Below, in pieces: positions 1 through 8,398 of a stretch of DNA of 64,000 bases. Both the position numbers and the translations under genes were made by a program. The notes under the pieces were generated by a model that was given only the letters and a program-made list of their open reading frames with translations, had not been told where the DNA came from and searched no databases. Numbering within the stretch: the stretch's first letter is position 1; each line of letters begins with the position of its first letter. This stretch comes from Trichormus sp. M33_DOE_039 (GTDB taxonomy: Bacteria > Cyanobacteriota > Cyanobacteriia > Cyanobacteriales > Nostocaceae): NCBI GenBank assembly GCA_015296085.1, contig DVDT01000104.1, forward strand, positions 62,001 through 126,000, read 5' to 3'.

Positions 1-375
<375 letters not shown>

Positions 376-549
376 TCACCTTTGACGAGAGATACAGTTG
401 AGATTGGTGAGAATTCGGAAATTAGGAGCAATTTAAAGCCGTCAATCTGGAAGAAATACTTAAGAAAATGGCACTGTTTCCACCAAATCAGGGGAGTAAA
501 AGTTGAGGGGAGCAGAGGAATTTTACTTCCAATGCTTCATGCCCTACTT

Positions 550-1902
550 TCACCCCAAAATTTGTTTGAGTGTATTAGTGAAATTGGGATAAGAAATAGC
601 TGCTGCTTCGGCGCGGTGAATGGTGGTGATTCCACGGGCGTTTAAAGCGGCGATCGCTAAACTCATGGCGATGCGATGATCTGTATGACTATCAACATCT
701 GTCCCCACTAAGGGAGTTCCGCCGAGAATTTCCATCCCATCAGGTAATTCGGTGACTTTTGCACCGAGTTTATTGAGTTGCTGCGCCATCACTGTAATGC
801 GATCGCTTTCTTTTACTCTCAACTCTTCTGCATCCCGAATTACCGTAGTTCCTTCGGCAAATACCGCCGCTACAGCCAAAATCGGTATTTCATCAATCAT
901 TCTCGGTACGATATCCCCAGCAATGGTGCAACTGCGTAAACGACTGTAACGCACTCGCACATCCGCTACAGGTTCGCCTGCGACTTCACGCTGATTTTCC
1001 AGTTCGATATCAGCCCCCATCATTGACAAGGCTTCTAAAATTCCTGTGCGCGTGGGATTCACACCGACATTTTCCACCACCAGTTCTGAACCGGGGACAA
1101 TCGCCCCAGCCACTAACCAAAAAGCAGCAGAACTAATATCTCCCGGTACGATGACTTTTTGTCCATACAATTGCGCTGGGCCGGTGACAGTAACGCTTTT
1201 TGTTTCTGGGTCAACACTAACATCCGCACCAAACGCCCGTAACATCCGTTCGCTATGGTCGCGAGAAAGGGCTGGTTCAGTTACCGTAGTTTTACCTTCA
1301 GTGAATAACGCTGCCAGCATAATACAGGATTTCACCTGAGCTGAGGCAATGGGAGATTGATAGTGAATGGGTTTGAGTACCTGTCCTTGGATAGCTAGAG
1401 GTGCTAAAGAATTATCCTTGCGACCCCAGATTTGCGCCCCCATTTGTTGGAGGGGTTTGACGACACGAGACATCGGACGCGATCGCAAGGAACTATCACC
1501 CGTGACAGTAAAAAAGCGTCCTGGATGGGATGCTAATAATCCCAACATCAGGCGGAGTGTTGTACCGGAGTTACCAGCATTCAACACATCTACGGGTTCT
1601 TGTAAATTGCCTAAACCAATACCTTTCACCCGCACTAATTCTGTATTCAAAGGTGAAATCTCTGCACCCATAGCTTGAAAACAGCTAGCAGTGCTGCGGG
1701 GATCTTCACCCAAAAGCAGTCCTTGGATTTCGGTTTCACCTTGGGCGATCGCTCCCAACATCAAAGCCCGATGGGAAATTGATTTATCCCCCGGTATTTG
1801 GATACGACCCTGTAAAGATATCCCAGTAGTAGGCGTTTGAATAATTAACTTGTGGGAAAGGTCTTCTTGAGATTCTAATGTTATGGCGGCAGCTAACATC
1901 AC
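550..1902 (-). CDS. aroA: 3-phosphoshikimate 1-carboxyvinyltransferase (EPSP synthase)
   Basis: 450 residues. Sixth step of the shikimate pathway: it joins phosphoenolpyruvate to shikimate-3-phosphate, cytosolic. Seen in the protein: the PGDKSISHR substrate-binding motif near residues 37-45, the [19 protein letters not shown] loop, the [11 protein letters not shown] segment, and the late KESDR and DHRIAMS motifs, all in family order. The loop has the GNSGTT form of Bacillus/class II type enzymes rather than the GNAGTAMR of enterobacterial enzymes. About 20 residues before the conserved core make it slightly longer than usual; ATGs at 1902 and 1899 are adjacent and either could be used. It stands alone, flanked by the amylase gene and a repeat-rich gap. 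Confidence 0.95.
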   Translation of the reverse strand: MMLAAAITLESQEDLSHKLIIQTPTTGISLQGRIQIPGDKSISHRALMLGAIAQGETEIQGLLLGEDPRSTASCFQAMGAEISPLNTELVRVKGIGLGNLQEPVDVLNAGNSGTTLRLMLGLLASHPGRFFTVTGDSSLRSRPMSRVVKPLQQMGAQIWGRKDNSLAPLAIQGQVLKPIHYQSPIASAQVKSCIMLAALFTEGKTTVTEPALSRDHSERMLRAFGADVSVDPETKSVTVTGPAQLYGQKVIVPGDISSAAFWLVAGAIVPGSELVVENVGVNPTRTGILEALSMMGADIELENQREVAGEPVADVRVRYSRLRSCTIAGDIVPRMIDEIPILAVAAVFAEGTTVIRDAEELRVKESDRITVMAQQLNKLGAKVTELPDGMEILGGTPLVGTDVDSHTDHRIAMSLAIAALNARGITTIHRAEAAAISYPNFTNTLKQILG

Positions 1903-2245
1903 AATATACTTCTTGAAAATAGAGATTGGTGACTGAGATTGGGGATTGGCAACAAGGAGAGAAGTTCAAGCCGAGGCTTCCTCTCTGCGAGACGCTGCGC
2001 GTAGCTTGCTTCCCCGGAGAGGTAAGAGGAGACATGGAAAAGAGTCACTAAATTCCAATGACGGCAGTTGCTATAAGTTGGGAAACCCGCCCAAAGCACT
2101 GCCTTCCCCATGCCCATTTTTATAGCTGACTTTTCACGGTATCTGGAAAACCCTCTCCATAGCTTGCTTCTCTGACGAGACGCTACCGCGTTCGTCAAAG
2201 GCTTTCTCAAAGAGTACCCGCAGAGTACTTCTCCCCCTTAAGAGG
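1903..2245. repeat. repeat-rich gap upstream of aroA
   Basis: Contains short GATTGGGG-type tandem heptamers near 1920-1950, then an imperfect palindromic unit at about 1970-2025 (GAGGCTTCCTCTCTGCGAGA ... GTAGCTTGCTTCC) that recurs in reverse orientation at 3660-3710 and, diverged, at 2160-2200. A further fragment near 2077-2105 (GTTGGGAAACCCGCCC) belongs to the CGGGTTTCCCG palindrome family found elsewhere in the window. The minus-strand open frames here (up to 103 codons) have repeat-derived composition and are not accepted as genes. Confidence 0.7.
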
Positions 2246-2490
2246 CTACGGTGTACACACAATTCTGATCAGCTTACCCTGCATTGTTATTGATCCCCCT
2301 AAATCCACGCCACTTGCTTTAAAGCCGGGAAACCCGACGACACTTGCTACAAGTCGAGCATTGCCCGCCCAACGCAGTATCTCCCCTTAAAAAAGGGGAC
2401 TTTGATTCTAGTTCCCCCCTTTTTCAAGGGGGGTTAGGGGGGATCAAGCCACATTTTGCACTTAGCAACAAAGATGTGTGTACACGGTAG
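2246..2490. mobile_element. MITE-like element, copy 1
   Basis: Bounded by CTACGGTGTACACACA on the left and TGTGTGTACACGGTAG on the right (15 of 16 bases inverted-complementary). Immediate flanks CCCTTAAGAGG (2235-2245) and CCCCTAAGAGG (2491-2501) are an 11-bp direct repeat with one mismatch, as left by transposition. It has no coding capacity. Inside are GATCCCCC/GGGGGATC arms and palindromic modules. A second copy lies at 11088-11296; its outer arms match this copy, but the inner module is reversed. A transposase supplied in trans is inferred. Confidence 0.75.
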
Positions 2491-2518
2491 CCCCTAAGAG
2501 GAGAGAGGGTTTAAATTT

Positions 2519-2543
2519 CCCCATTCCCTACTAGGGAATGGGG
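2519..2543. repeat. perfect 11-bp stem hairpin
   Basis: CCCCATTCCCT and AGGGAATGGGG are exact inverted complements separated by three bases. It is followed by GTTAGGGAG rather than a T-run, so it is more likely one of the dispersed palindromes than a terminator. Confidence 0.6.
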
Positions 2544-3089
2544 TTAGGGAGTTAAATTTTGCGTTAACTTTTCCACACAACGTGAGAAGTCAGATGTTTA
2601 TAGAGACTGCCTAGTATAGTATCGCTTTTTGCTCTCTAAAATTTACTCTGAATTAGCTAATCGGCTAAGTTGTGTAAAAGTCCTATTTGATATTTGAGGA
2701 AGCTCAGTTCAACTTAAACAGACTGCTTTTCTATTCTCTGATTACCCATTCTCTATCTTCCTAACTTACAACTTGGGTTAATATAGATTTATTTTTTAGT
2801 TATTGCTACTTAACTCTTATGTGGGATACTCAGTAAGTATTCTGATGGAAACTATCAGTTGTGTTTATTCACAAAAGTATAACTTTTCACATTGTTTACT
2901 TAATAAATTTCATTATTTTTGGATGAATTTTTGAGATTCATATTCAAGTTATTTTGATGTTTGTTGATATAGCTTACTAAATAAGCATCTTCAGTTAATA
3001 TTAAGCAAGTTTTACTATGTTTATTCTTTAGTCGCTTAACTCAATCAGTAAAGCATCTTGTTCAATAGCTTTTAGCCTTCAACGCTCCC
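2544..3089. other. AT-rich gap without recognised genes
   Basis: About 550 bases, increasingly AT-rich toward 3089. I see no ORF with coding character, no tRNA and no strong hairpin. It must contain the promoter of the gene starting at 3090, but I cannot pick a convincing -10/-35 pair. Confidence 0.5.
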
Positions 3090-3602
3090 ATGCTCACTCA
3101 TCACCGCAAGCCCGTGTGCTTATCACATATCTCCACTGACCTGCCATTCTGGTCAGTTGTAGAAACTGCTGGAACACTGTATCAAAAAGACACTGATAGA
3201 TTTCATTTACTATTAACTGCACCACCTCTAATCACCTGTGAAGTAGCAGTTCCCGACAGCATAGAAGATACAGTTACACCACACAAGACTAAAGCTTATA
3301 CTCCCACTAGCCCTAGAGTTTTGTGGTTGGAAATTTCTCCTTATCGAATCATCATGACCATGCAAGGTAACGAACAGGTGAGTTACCGTCACTTTTGGGA
3401 ACAGGGTGTATATGGGATCAGCCGATATTGGCTACCCACAGAGTCAATACAACCACATGATCCCATCCGTTTAAGAAACTTTACCAAAAACTTGACTCTC
3501 AGTGGCAACCCACTTCCAGAGCATCTACGTGTGGAATATGAACTATGGGGGGAAAATGTCCAATTAGGACAATATATTCTCAATCTGGAAATTAAACACT
3601 AA
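3090..3602 (+). CDS. conserved-looking hypothetical protein, 170 residues
   Basis: I do not recognise a family. The product is soluble, without signal peptide or membrane segment, with aromatic-rich beta-strand-like stretches in the second half (RVLWLEISPYRIIMTMQG near 76-93, WEQGVYGISRYWLP near 103-116, VEYELWGENVQLGQYILNLE at the C-terminus). The ATG at 3090 is the only good start in frame; no clear Shine-Dalgarno is seen. It follows a 600-bp AT-rich gap and is followed by a copy of the GAAGCAAGCTACGC palindrome family, so it appears monocistronic. Codon use resembles that of its neighbours, which supports a real gene. Confidence 0.6.
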   Translation: MLTHHRKPVCLSHISTDLPFWSVVETAGTLYQKDTDRFHLLLTAPPLITCEVAVPDSIEDTVTPHKTKAYTPTSPRVLWLEISPYRIIMTMQGNEQVSYRHFWEQGVYGISRYWLPTESIQPHDPIRLRNFTKNLTLSGNPLPEHLRVEYELWGENVQLGQYILNLEIKH

Positions 3603-3654
3603 TTGGAAATTGAGAATTGGGATTCAATTACTCTGTCTCTTGTCTCCCCGTAAT

Positions 3655-3720
3655 CCTCCGGGGAAGCAAGCTACGCACAGGGTCTCGTAGAGAGGAAGCC
3701 TCGGCTCGAATTTCTCTCCT
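3655..3720. repeat. dispersed palindromic repeat (GAAGCAAGCTACGC family)
   Basis: The stretch GGGGAAGCAAGCTACGC ... GAGGAAGCCTCGGCTC is the reverse complement, with small changes, of the unit at about 1968-2020. Such units are common in gaps of heterocystous cyanobacteria. Confidence 0.6.
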
Positions 3721-3740
3721 TGTTCCTAACTCCCCAATCC

Positions 3741-4322
3741 CTAACCAAAATAACTAGGCTCATTCCCCGGCTTCCATTTGATATTGCAACCGATACTAGG
3801 CTTTTGTTCCATGCTTACAGGCTTATCGGTTAAGGCTGCATCAATAGCAACGCGTAAATCTGCACCGGTAACTGGTTTGCCGTTACTGGGACGGCTATCA
3901 TCTAACTGTCCTCGATATACAAGTTTGCGTTCTGCATCAAAAATGAAAAAATCCGGTGTACAAGCTGCTGTATAAGCCTTCGCAGTTGCCTGGGTTTCGT
4001 CATAGCATACCGGAAATTGCCATCCCTTTTCTATAGCTAATGCTTTGAGCGAATCAGGTGCATCATCTGGATATTTTTCGGCATCGTTGGCACTAATAGC
4101 TGCGATCGCTAAATCACTCGTGCCATAATCTTCTCCTAACTTAGTGATTTCATCTTGAATATGCTTCACAAATGGACAATGCCGACAAATAAACATCACT
4201 AACAACACTTTTTTGTCGGCAAAGCTAGCTAGAGAAATTGTCTTGCCAGACACGACTTCCGGTAGATGAAAATCTGGTGCTTGTGTGCCTAATGGCAACA
4301 TGGTAGAAGCAGTTAAAACCAT
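3741..4322 (-). CDS. thioredoxin-like / peroxiredoxin-like protein
   Basis: 193 residues of the AhpC/TSA-thioredoxin fold. Seen: the opening PLGTQAPDFHLPEV, typical of peroxiredoxin-like proteins, the redox motif CRHC at residues 46-49 followed by PFV, and VCYDETQATAKAYTAACTPD, where the cis-Pro precedes the second beta-sheet half. The CxxC with Arg-His between the cysteines is the form of a peroxiredoxin-like subgroup common in cyanobacteria, expected to act as cytosolic thiol-disulphide reductase or peroxidase; substrate unknown. No signal peptide. Gene is single, with a 254-bp gap upstream to the hli gene on the same strand. Confidence 0.85.
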   Translation of the reverse strand: MVLTASTMLPLGTQAPDFHLPEVVSGKTISLASFADKKVLLVMFICRHCPFVKHIQDEITKLGEDYGTSDLAIAAISANDAEKYPDDAPDSLKALAIEKGWQFPVCYDETQATAKAYTAACTPDFFIFDAERKLVYRGQLDDSRPSNGKPVTGADLRVAIDAALTDKPVSMEQKPSIGCNIKWKPGNEPSYFG

Positions 4323-4506
4323 AATTTGTGAAAGGTAACAGATTATAGGTTACAAGTGAGAGTGGAGAAGTTTTCTATTCTTTACTGAGTGGAAAAGATT
4401 TTAAGATTATAGGGAAAAAGGCATCTTTCCTATTGATTTTGTCAAACCAGCTTCAATAAGACTGCTTTGATCACTGTCAAAATAACACGAAACTCTCCAT
4501 ACATTA

Positions 4507-4530
4507 AGAGACAGGAAACTTCCTGTCTCT
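4507..4530 (-). terminator. hairpin downstream of the hli gene, possible bidirectional terminator
   Basis: AGAGACAGGAA and TTCCTGTCTCT form an 11-bp stem with a very small loop. On the plus strand it is followed by AACTTTTTT; on the minus strand, downstream of the hli stop at 4577, by TTAATG only. Placement fits the 3' end of the hli transcript, though the better T-run is on the opposite strand. Confidence 0.5.
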
Positions 4531-4576
4531 AACTTTTTTAATTTATATTTTTACAAAACTTAAAATTTTCTTGTTT

Positions 4577-4792
4577 TTACAGATTTGTGAAGAAACCAAA
4601 AATACCATGTCCTGTAAATACTTCCAAAGCGATCAGAGAAATGAACCCTATCATGGCTAAACGACCGTTGAGTAATTCTGCATAGGGAGTGAAGCCGGTG
4701 CGATCGCCTTGTTCATCTACATAAACTTTTGGCTCAATCGCAAAGTTGTTCATCAGGCCTTGGTCATCAACGATAGCACTGTTTGTACGCAT
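4577..4792 (-). CDS. hli: high-light-inducible protein (HLIP, one-helix chlorophyll-binding)
   Basis: 71 residues. The single helix carries the chlorophyll a/b-binding signature E39-LL-NGR-LAM-I-GF (39-50), continuing as ISLIALEVFTGHG. HLIPs sit in the thylakoid membrane, bind chlorophyll and carotenoid and protect photosystem assembly and chlorophyll recycling under light stress. Length and the soluble N-terminal 35 residues ending DRTGFTPYAE are typical. A HLR1-type direct repeat lies 25-40 bases upstream of the start (separate entry), so control by RpaB under high light is likely. Divergent to thyX across 150 bases. Which hli paralogue this is cannot be told from the window. Confidence 0.92.
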   Translation of the reverse strand: MRTNSAIVDDQGLMNNFAIEPKVYVDEQGDRTGFTPYAELLNGRLAMIGFISLIALEVFTGHGIFGFFTNL

Positions 4793-4816
4793 TTTGTTTT
4801 TTCCAGTTATTTATGA

Positions 4817-4832
4817 TGTAACAAACTGTAAC
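4817..4832 (-). promoter_or_regulatory. HLR1-type RpaB site upstream of hli
   Basis: On the minus strand the sequence reads GTTACA-GTTT-GTTACA: two identical hexamers with four bases between them, the spacing of the HLR1 element (G/T)TTACAWWNN(G/T)TTACAWW bound by the response regulator RpaB. The match to both hexamers is exact; the W positions are only partly met (GT, TC). It is 25 bases upstream of the hli ATG, so it would overlap the core promoter. Confidence 0.7.
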
Positions 4833-4942
4833 AAATATATGAATTTTTGTAAAGCATCTTAATCTGCCGAAAGAGATATGATCATGAGTCGGGTTCAAAA
4901 CCACCTTTCCAGAACAAAAACAAATCAACCTTCCAAAAGCCA

Positions 4943-5665
4943 ATGGATCGATTCCGAGTAGAAGTTATTGCCAAAACACCAAACCCCCAGCAGGTGATTT
5001 ATGCTGCCATGCACCAAGACTATACTGATGGGTTCGTGTTTGACGAGCGCGACTCCTGGCCTTCGGAGTCAGAAAGCGGTGAAATTATTGTTAAGCGACT
5101 ATTAGCAGGTGAAAGAGGACATTATGGGCCGCTAGAACATCCTCAAATTGTGTTCAACTGTGGCTATTTTCCCCATAGTGTTATGCAGCAAGCTCGTACC
5201 CACAGGGTAGGCGTATCATTTGATGTGCAATCTTTTAGATATACGGGGAAACAGTTTATTGATGTAGTCGAAGGTAGAAAAGATATTGAAGATGTTATTT
5301 ACCTTCGTCCCGTGGGTTACTACACAGATAGACAGGGTAAAAAATACTATTATTCTCTTGAACAAAGAGCCGCCGATTTAGAGTGGTGTTTAGAAGCTGC
5401 TAAACGGTATAAAGCTGATTTTGAGGGTGGAATGTCGGAAGAACACGCCAGAGGTAAAGTCCCCTTTGATTATCGCCAGCATTTTATAGTCAGCTTTAAT
5501 CTGAGGTCATTCTTGCATTTTTGCGACTTAAGAAATAAGAAAGATGCTCAATTAGAAATCCAAAAATTGTGCGAACTGATGTGGCCTCATTTTGAACAAT
5601 GGACTCCAGCGATCGCGCAATGGTATGAAAAGACTCGTTTAGGCAAGGGAAGATTAGCACCTTAG
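4943..5665 (+). CDS. thyX: flavin-dependent thymidylate synthase
   Basis: 240 residues. Makes dTMP from dUMP using methylene-tetrahydrofolate and FAD/NADPH, cytosolic tetramer. The signature region is RTHRVGVSFDVQSFRYTG at about residues 85-102, the RHRxxxS motif in its cyanobacterial RTHR form, preceded by GHYGPLEHPQIVF, which supplies flavin and nucleotide contacts. Late segments RGKVPFDYRQHFIVSFNLRS and LRNKKDAQLEIQ complete the fold. It is close to two other deoxypyrimidine genes (a dUTPase-like gene at 6143 and dcd at 6854), so this short region feeds dTMP synthesis. A weak CTAGAT/ATCTAG hairpin follows the stop. Confidence 0.95.
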   Translation: MDRFRVEVIAKTPNPQQVIYAAMHQDYTDGFVFDERDSWPSESESGEIIVKRLLAGERGHYGPLEHPQIVFNCGYFPHSVMQQARTHRVGVSFDVQSFRYTGKQFIDVVEGRKDIEDVIYLRPVGYYTDRQGKKYYYSLEQRAADLEWCLEAAKRYKADFEGGMSEEHARGKVPFDYRQHFIVSFNLRSFLHFCDLRNKKDAQLEIQKLCELMWPHFEQWTPAIAQWYEKTRLGKGRLAP

Positions 5666-5711
5666 AGCTAGATTAAAATCTAGATGATGTCTAAATCCTA
5701 ACTGGAAAACG

Positions 5712-5938
5712 ATGGATATTCAAAAGGTTCTATGCGCTCGCCTAATTATTGAATCTGATCCAGATATTATGAGTGGAACTCTTGTACTTATTGGCACAAG
5801 AGTTCCTTTGCAGATTTTTTCAATTATCTAGAAGGCGAAGCAGTTCTAGCCGAATTTTTAGAAGATTTTCCACATTTGCAAACTCAAGTTTTACAGGTTG
5901 TAGAGGTAATTGCTAAAACGATGAATCTTGGTAGATGA
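5712..5938 (+). pseudogene. frameshifted DUF433-type antitoxin-like gene
   Basis: From ATG 5712 the frame reads MDIQKVLCARLIIE ... VLIGTRVPLQIFS and stops at 5829-5831. The adjacent frame continues from 5819 as FNYLEGEAVLAEFLEDFPHL ... and ends at TGA 5936-5938. Joined, this is the small DUF433 fold (the R-VP-x-x-x-x-F-x-Y-L-E-G ... FLEDFP pattern), usually the antitoxin-side partner of a DUF5615/PIN-like toxin. The break is in a run of six T at 5815-5820: one extra T restores the frame. No toxin partner is next to it. It could be a decayed remnant, a sequencing error in the homopolymer or, less likely, a programmed slip. Confidence 0.75.
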
Positions 5939-6142
5939 GTGAAGTTAATTCCTTTTAGGATTTAAGCATATTTTTTTGCGATACACGGAGCATTTGTAGA
6001 GGCGCAAGAATTTGCTTTTTTACGCAATTTATCTGTCACATTCTATTTTAAATTTGGTATTATTATACTTCTGTTGTAAGCAGTATATTTACTGTGAAGC
6101 AGGCGTATAATTGAATAACTGTATTTCCAGGGACACAAAAAA

Positions 6143-6841
6143 ATGAGTGTTATCCCATTTATATTGGATGGTACTAACAAAACAGTTGTAAAAAGTAAGC
6201 AAGAGTACGATGAGGCAGGTGGTCTCAATGGGGATGTAATTTGTATACAAAATCTTGACATTAGTCAAATTCTGAACACAGAGTCTAGCAATGTGAGCTA
6301 TGACTTAAGGGTTGGAGAGGAATATAGAGATCACAGAGATCCCGGTAAAACGGATTTGTTGGACAACAGTAAAATATCTCTAAAGCCTGGATCTGCTGTC
6401 ATTATTGAAACAGCTGAATCGTTTAAATTGCCTAAATCTCGATTTGGTCATGTAGTTCCAAAAGTATCTCTTTTACAATATGGTTTATCTAATACTTCAT
6501 CAAAGATAGACCCTGGATATGAAGGAAAACTTTCCATCACAGTTTTTAACTTAGGTAAAAGAACTGTTGAGCTTCAGAAAGGACAAGTATTTTGTACTCT
6601 TTATATACTGGAAGTAAAGGAAGGAGCTATTCCTTATAATAAACCGTCTAAAAGAATTAGTGGAAATACTAAAAAAGGTCTATTAAATGGAATAGGCGAT
6701 TTTATTGAAACAAACCAAATATATTTCACTATTGTATTAACTATTGCAACTCTAGTTCAAATAGTTGTTCAAATTGCCCAACCTTTACAGCAACAAGCAG
6801 AAAAAATATCCCCTAAAGAAAGGATAGAACAAATTAAATAA
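6143..6841 (+). CDS. dUTPase/dCTP-deaminase-fold protein with C-terminal membrane helix
   Basis: 232 residues. The central part (about 45-160) has the trimeric dUTPase/Dcd fold signs: VSYDLRVGEEY (51-61), the PKVSLLQYGLSN stretch (106-117) and IDPGYEGKLSITVFN (122-136), followed by LQKGQVFCTLYIL. The catalytic Glu of dCTP deaminases (VLEF / TLEL in relatives) is Thr133 here, so deamination of dCTP is doubtful. After a basic linker comes a hydrophobic helix at about 193-212 and a charged tail, an unusual addition to this fold. It is convergent with dcd, 12 bases apart, and near thyX. Whether it hydrolyses dUTP, binds nucleotides as a sensor, or is inactive cannot be told. Confidence 0.7.
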   Translation: MSVIPFILDGTNKTVVKSKQEYDEAGGLNGDVICIQNLDISQILNTESSNVSYDLRVGEEYRDHRDPGKTDLLDNSKISLKPGSAVIIETAESFKLPKSRFGHVVPKVSLLQYGLSNTSSKIDPGYEGKLSITVFNLGKRTVELQKGQVFCTLYILEVKEGAIPYNKPSKRISGNTKKGLLNGIGDFIETNQIYFTIVLTIATLVQIVVQIAQPLQQQAEKISPKERIEQIK

Positions 6842-6853
6842 TTAATAGAAAAT

Positions 6854-7435
6854 CTAAACCTTAGCAAGAGTCACCTCATCTGGCTGATCCTGATACTTGC
6901 CTTGACGTGCCTGGTAGCTGACACTACACGGCTTCCCTTCCAAAAACATCAACTGAACTATACCTTCATTCGCATAAATGCGGCAGTCAGCACTGGAAGC
7001 ATTAGATAATTCCAGTGTTAAGTATCCTCTCCAAGCGGCTTCAGCAGGTGTAACGTTAGCAATTATACCACATCTTGCATAAGTGCTTTTACCTATACAA
7101 ATGACTGTGATATTGTCTGGTATTTCTAACCTTTCAAAAGCAACACCGAGACCATACGAATGAGCTGGGAGAATGAAATAGCTACCGTTAGCATCTTTAT
7201 GAAGTTTAGTTTCTTCTAAGTTTTCAGGATTAAAATTCTTAGGATCTACTACAGTTCCGGGAATATGCCTAAAAATACGGAAATCTCTTGATGATAATCT
7301 GATGTCATAACCAAAGCTACTCAAACCATAGGAAATGACAGGAAATTGCTCAGATTGACGAATTAAACTTGGCTCAAAAGGAGTAATCATCCCTTTTTGA
7401 GCCATTTCAGTAATCCAGATATCGTTCTTAATCAC
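6854..7435 (-). CDS. dcd: dCTP deaminase
   Basis: 193 residues, normal length for the family. It converts dCTP to dUTP, which after hydrolysis supplies dUMP for thymidylate synthesis by ThyX. Seen: LSSFGYDIRLSSRDF (39-53), the GKSTYARCGI active-site segment (115-124), and VTPAEAAWRGYLTLELSN (128-145), where Glu142 is the expected catalytic base. C-terminal GKYQDQPDEVTLAKV matches the flexible tail that closes over the site. It is convergent with the dUTPase-like gene at 6143. A dCTP deaminase can also serve phage defence by draining dCTP, but the sequence here looks like the housekeeping enzyme. Confidence 0.93.
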   Translation of the reverse strand: MIKNDIWITEMAQKGMITPFEPSLIRQSEQFPVISYGLSSFGYDIRLSSRDFRIFRHIPGTVVDPKNFNPENLEETKLHKDANGSYFILPAHSYGLGVAFERLEIPDNITVICIGKSTYARCGIIANVTPAEAAWRGYLTLELSNASSADCRIYANEGIVQLMFLEGKPCSVSYQARQGKYQDQPDEVTLAKV

Positions 7436-7521
7436 GAGTTCACAAGTAATACAAACAGAAATACTAGGATATCGTGAACTGTGTATTTTGTTGAGCGTAG
7501 ATTTGTTAATGGACGATTTAC

Positions 7522-8058
7522 TTAAGGGCGATGACTACGCCGAATCTCTGTAATTTGGTCCGCTACATCTAAAATAGATGGCGGCATTTCCGTACCGGTG
7601 AAAATGATATCTATGTGGGGAGGACGTTGAGAGAGAAAAGCTAAAACCTCTGATTCAGAAATTAAACCGAAATGAATCGCCAAACTTAACTCATCTAAGA
7701 CAACCAGCGAATACTTGCCTTCGTTTATTACTTGCTTTGTATGCTGCCATAATTTTTGTAAAGCTTGGTGTTCCGCTTCATCTAAATGTGGCGTATCAAT
7801 GCAGCGCGTTAAATCACAACGCAACCAATCTAAATTTTGTCCTAATTGAATTGGACGGTCTTGTCCCTGATTGATGCCACCCTTGAGAAACTGTACTATC
7901 AACACTGGTGTACCTTGTCCAGCTATTCTGAGTGCTTGTCCCATAACGCTGGTAAAAAAGTTGCGGTGGATGCTCGTGAAGACTTGCACCAGACCTTCAA
8001 TTGGATGGGGTAAGCTAAGAGTCGAATTGGCACTGGGAGTTTCTAACTGGGCAACCAT
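7522..8058 (-). CDS. CobA/CobO-like P-loop-family protein with degenerate Walker A
   Basis: 178 residues. The layout follows corrinoid adenosyltransferases of the CobA/BtuR family: GLVQVFTS ... ALRIAGQG at 22-49, VLIVQFLKGG at 52-61, YSLVVLDELSLAIHFGL (Walker B type, LDE at 121-123), and IIFTGTEMPPSILDVADQIT EIR near the end. In the family the first segment carries GDGKGKT; here it reads TSIHRNFFTS (28-37), with no glycine-rich loop or lysine. ATP binding in the usual way is therefore unlikely. It may be a paralogue with a new role or a binding partner. Alone on the minus strand between dcd and a 340-bp gap. Confidence 0.7.
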   Translation of the reverse strand: MVAQLETPSANSTLSLPHPIEGLVQVFTSIHRNFFTSVMGQALRIAGQGTPVLIVQFLKGGINQGQDRPIQLGQNLDWLRCDLTRCIDTPHLDEAEHQALQKLWQHTKQVINEGKYSLVVLDELSLAIHFGLISESEVLAFLSQRPPHIDIIFTGTEMPPSILDVADQITEIRRSHRP

Positions 8059-8398
8059 AAGATAAATTTCAAAAAATCACAATAAATTCAATAGATTTAG
8101 CAGAGATTCCTTTTAGAAAATCGCCTGTATAATCAATTTGTTTTTGCTCACTTTGATAAATCTGGCAATCTGCTCTATAAGTCAAACACTAGGTTGTGCT
8201 GAAGTCAAGGGTTAGTTTGGGGAACGGGGAATAGTCCATGAGAGATAAGAACTATTGTCTTGTTGTCCCTCCTACCTCTTATCAGTCAGCTGGAAAGGGA
8301 CATAGTATAGCCCTTGGGCTGGATGTTAGATTTTCTACATGGTTGGGCAAAACAAACTTATTATGTGTTAAACGTGACTGCTTGAGGAGTGAATAGTT
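8059..8398. other. gap between divergent genes, nothing recognised
   Basis: 340 bases separating the CobA-like gene (minus) from the adenylate kinase gene (plus). It should hold both promoters. I see no repeat, riboswitch-like fold, small ORF or named binding site. Confidence 0.45.

Noticed and set aside
382-645. 87-codon plus-strand ORF
   Set aside because: Its second half is antisense to the aroA end and the first half has no coding character or ribosome site.
1784-2210. Minus-strand ORFs of 83 and 103 codons upstream of aroA
   Set aside because: Composed of dispersed palindromic and heptamer repeats; residues are repeat translations.
6043-6261. 72-codon minus-strand ORF
   Set aside because: Antisense to the promoter and start of the dUTPase-like gene; no coding signs.
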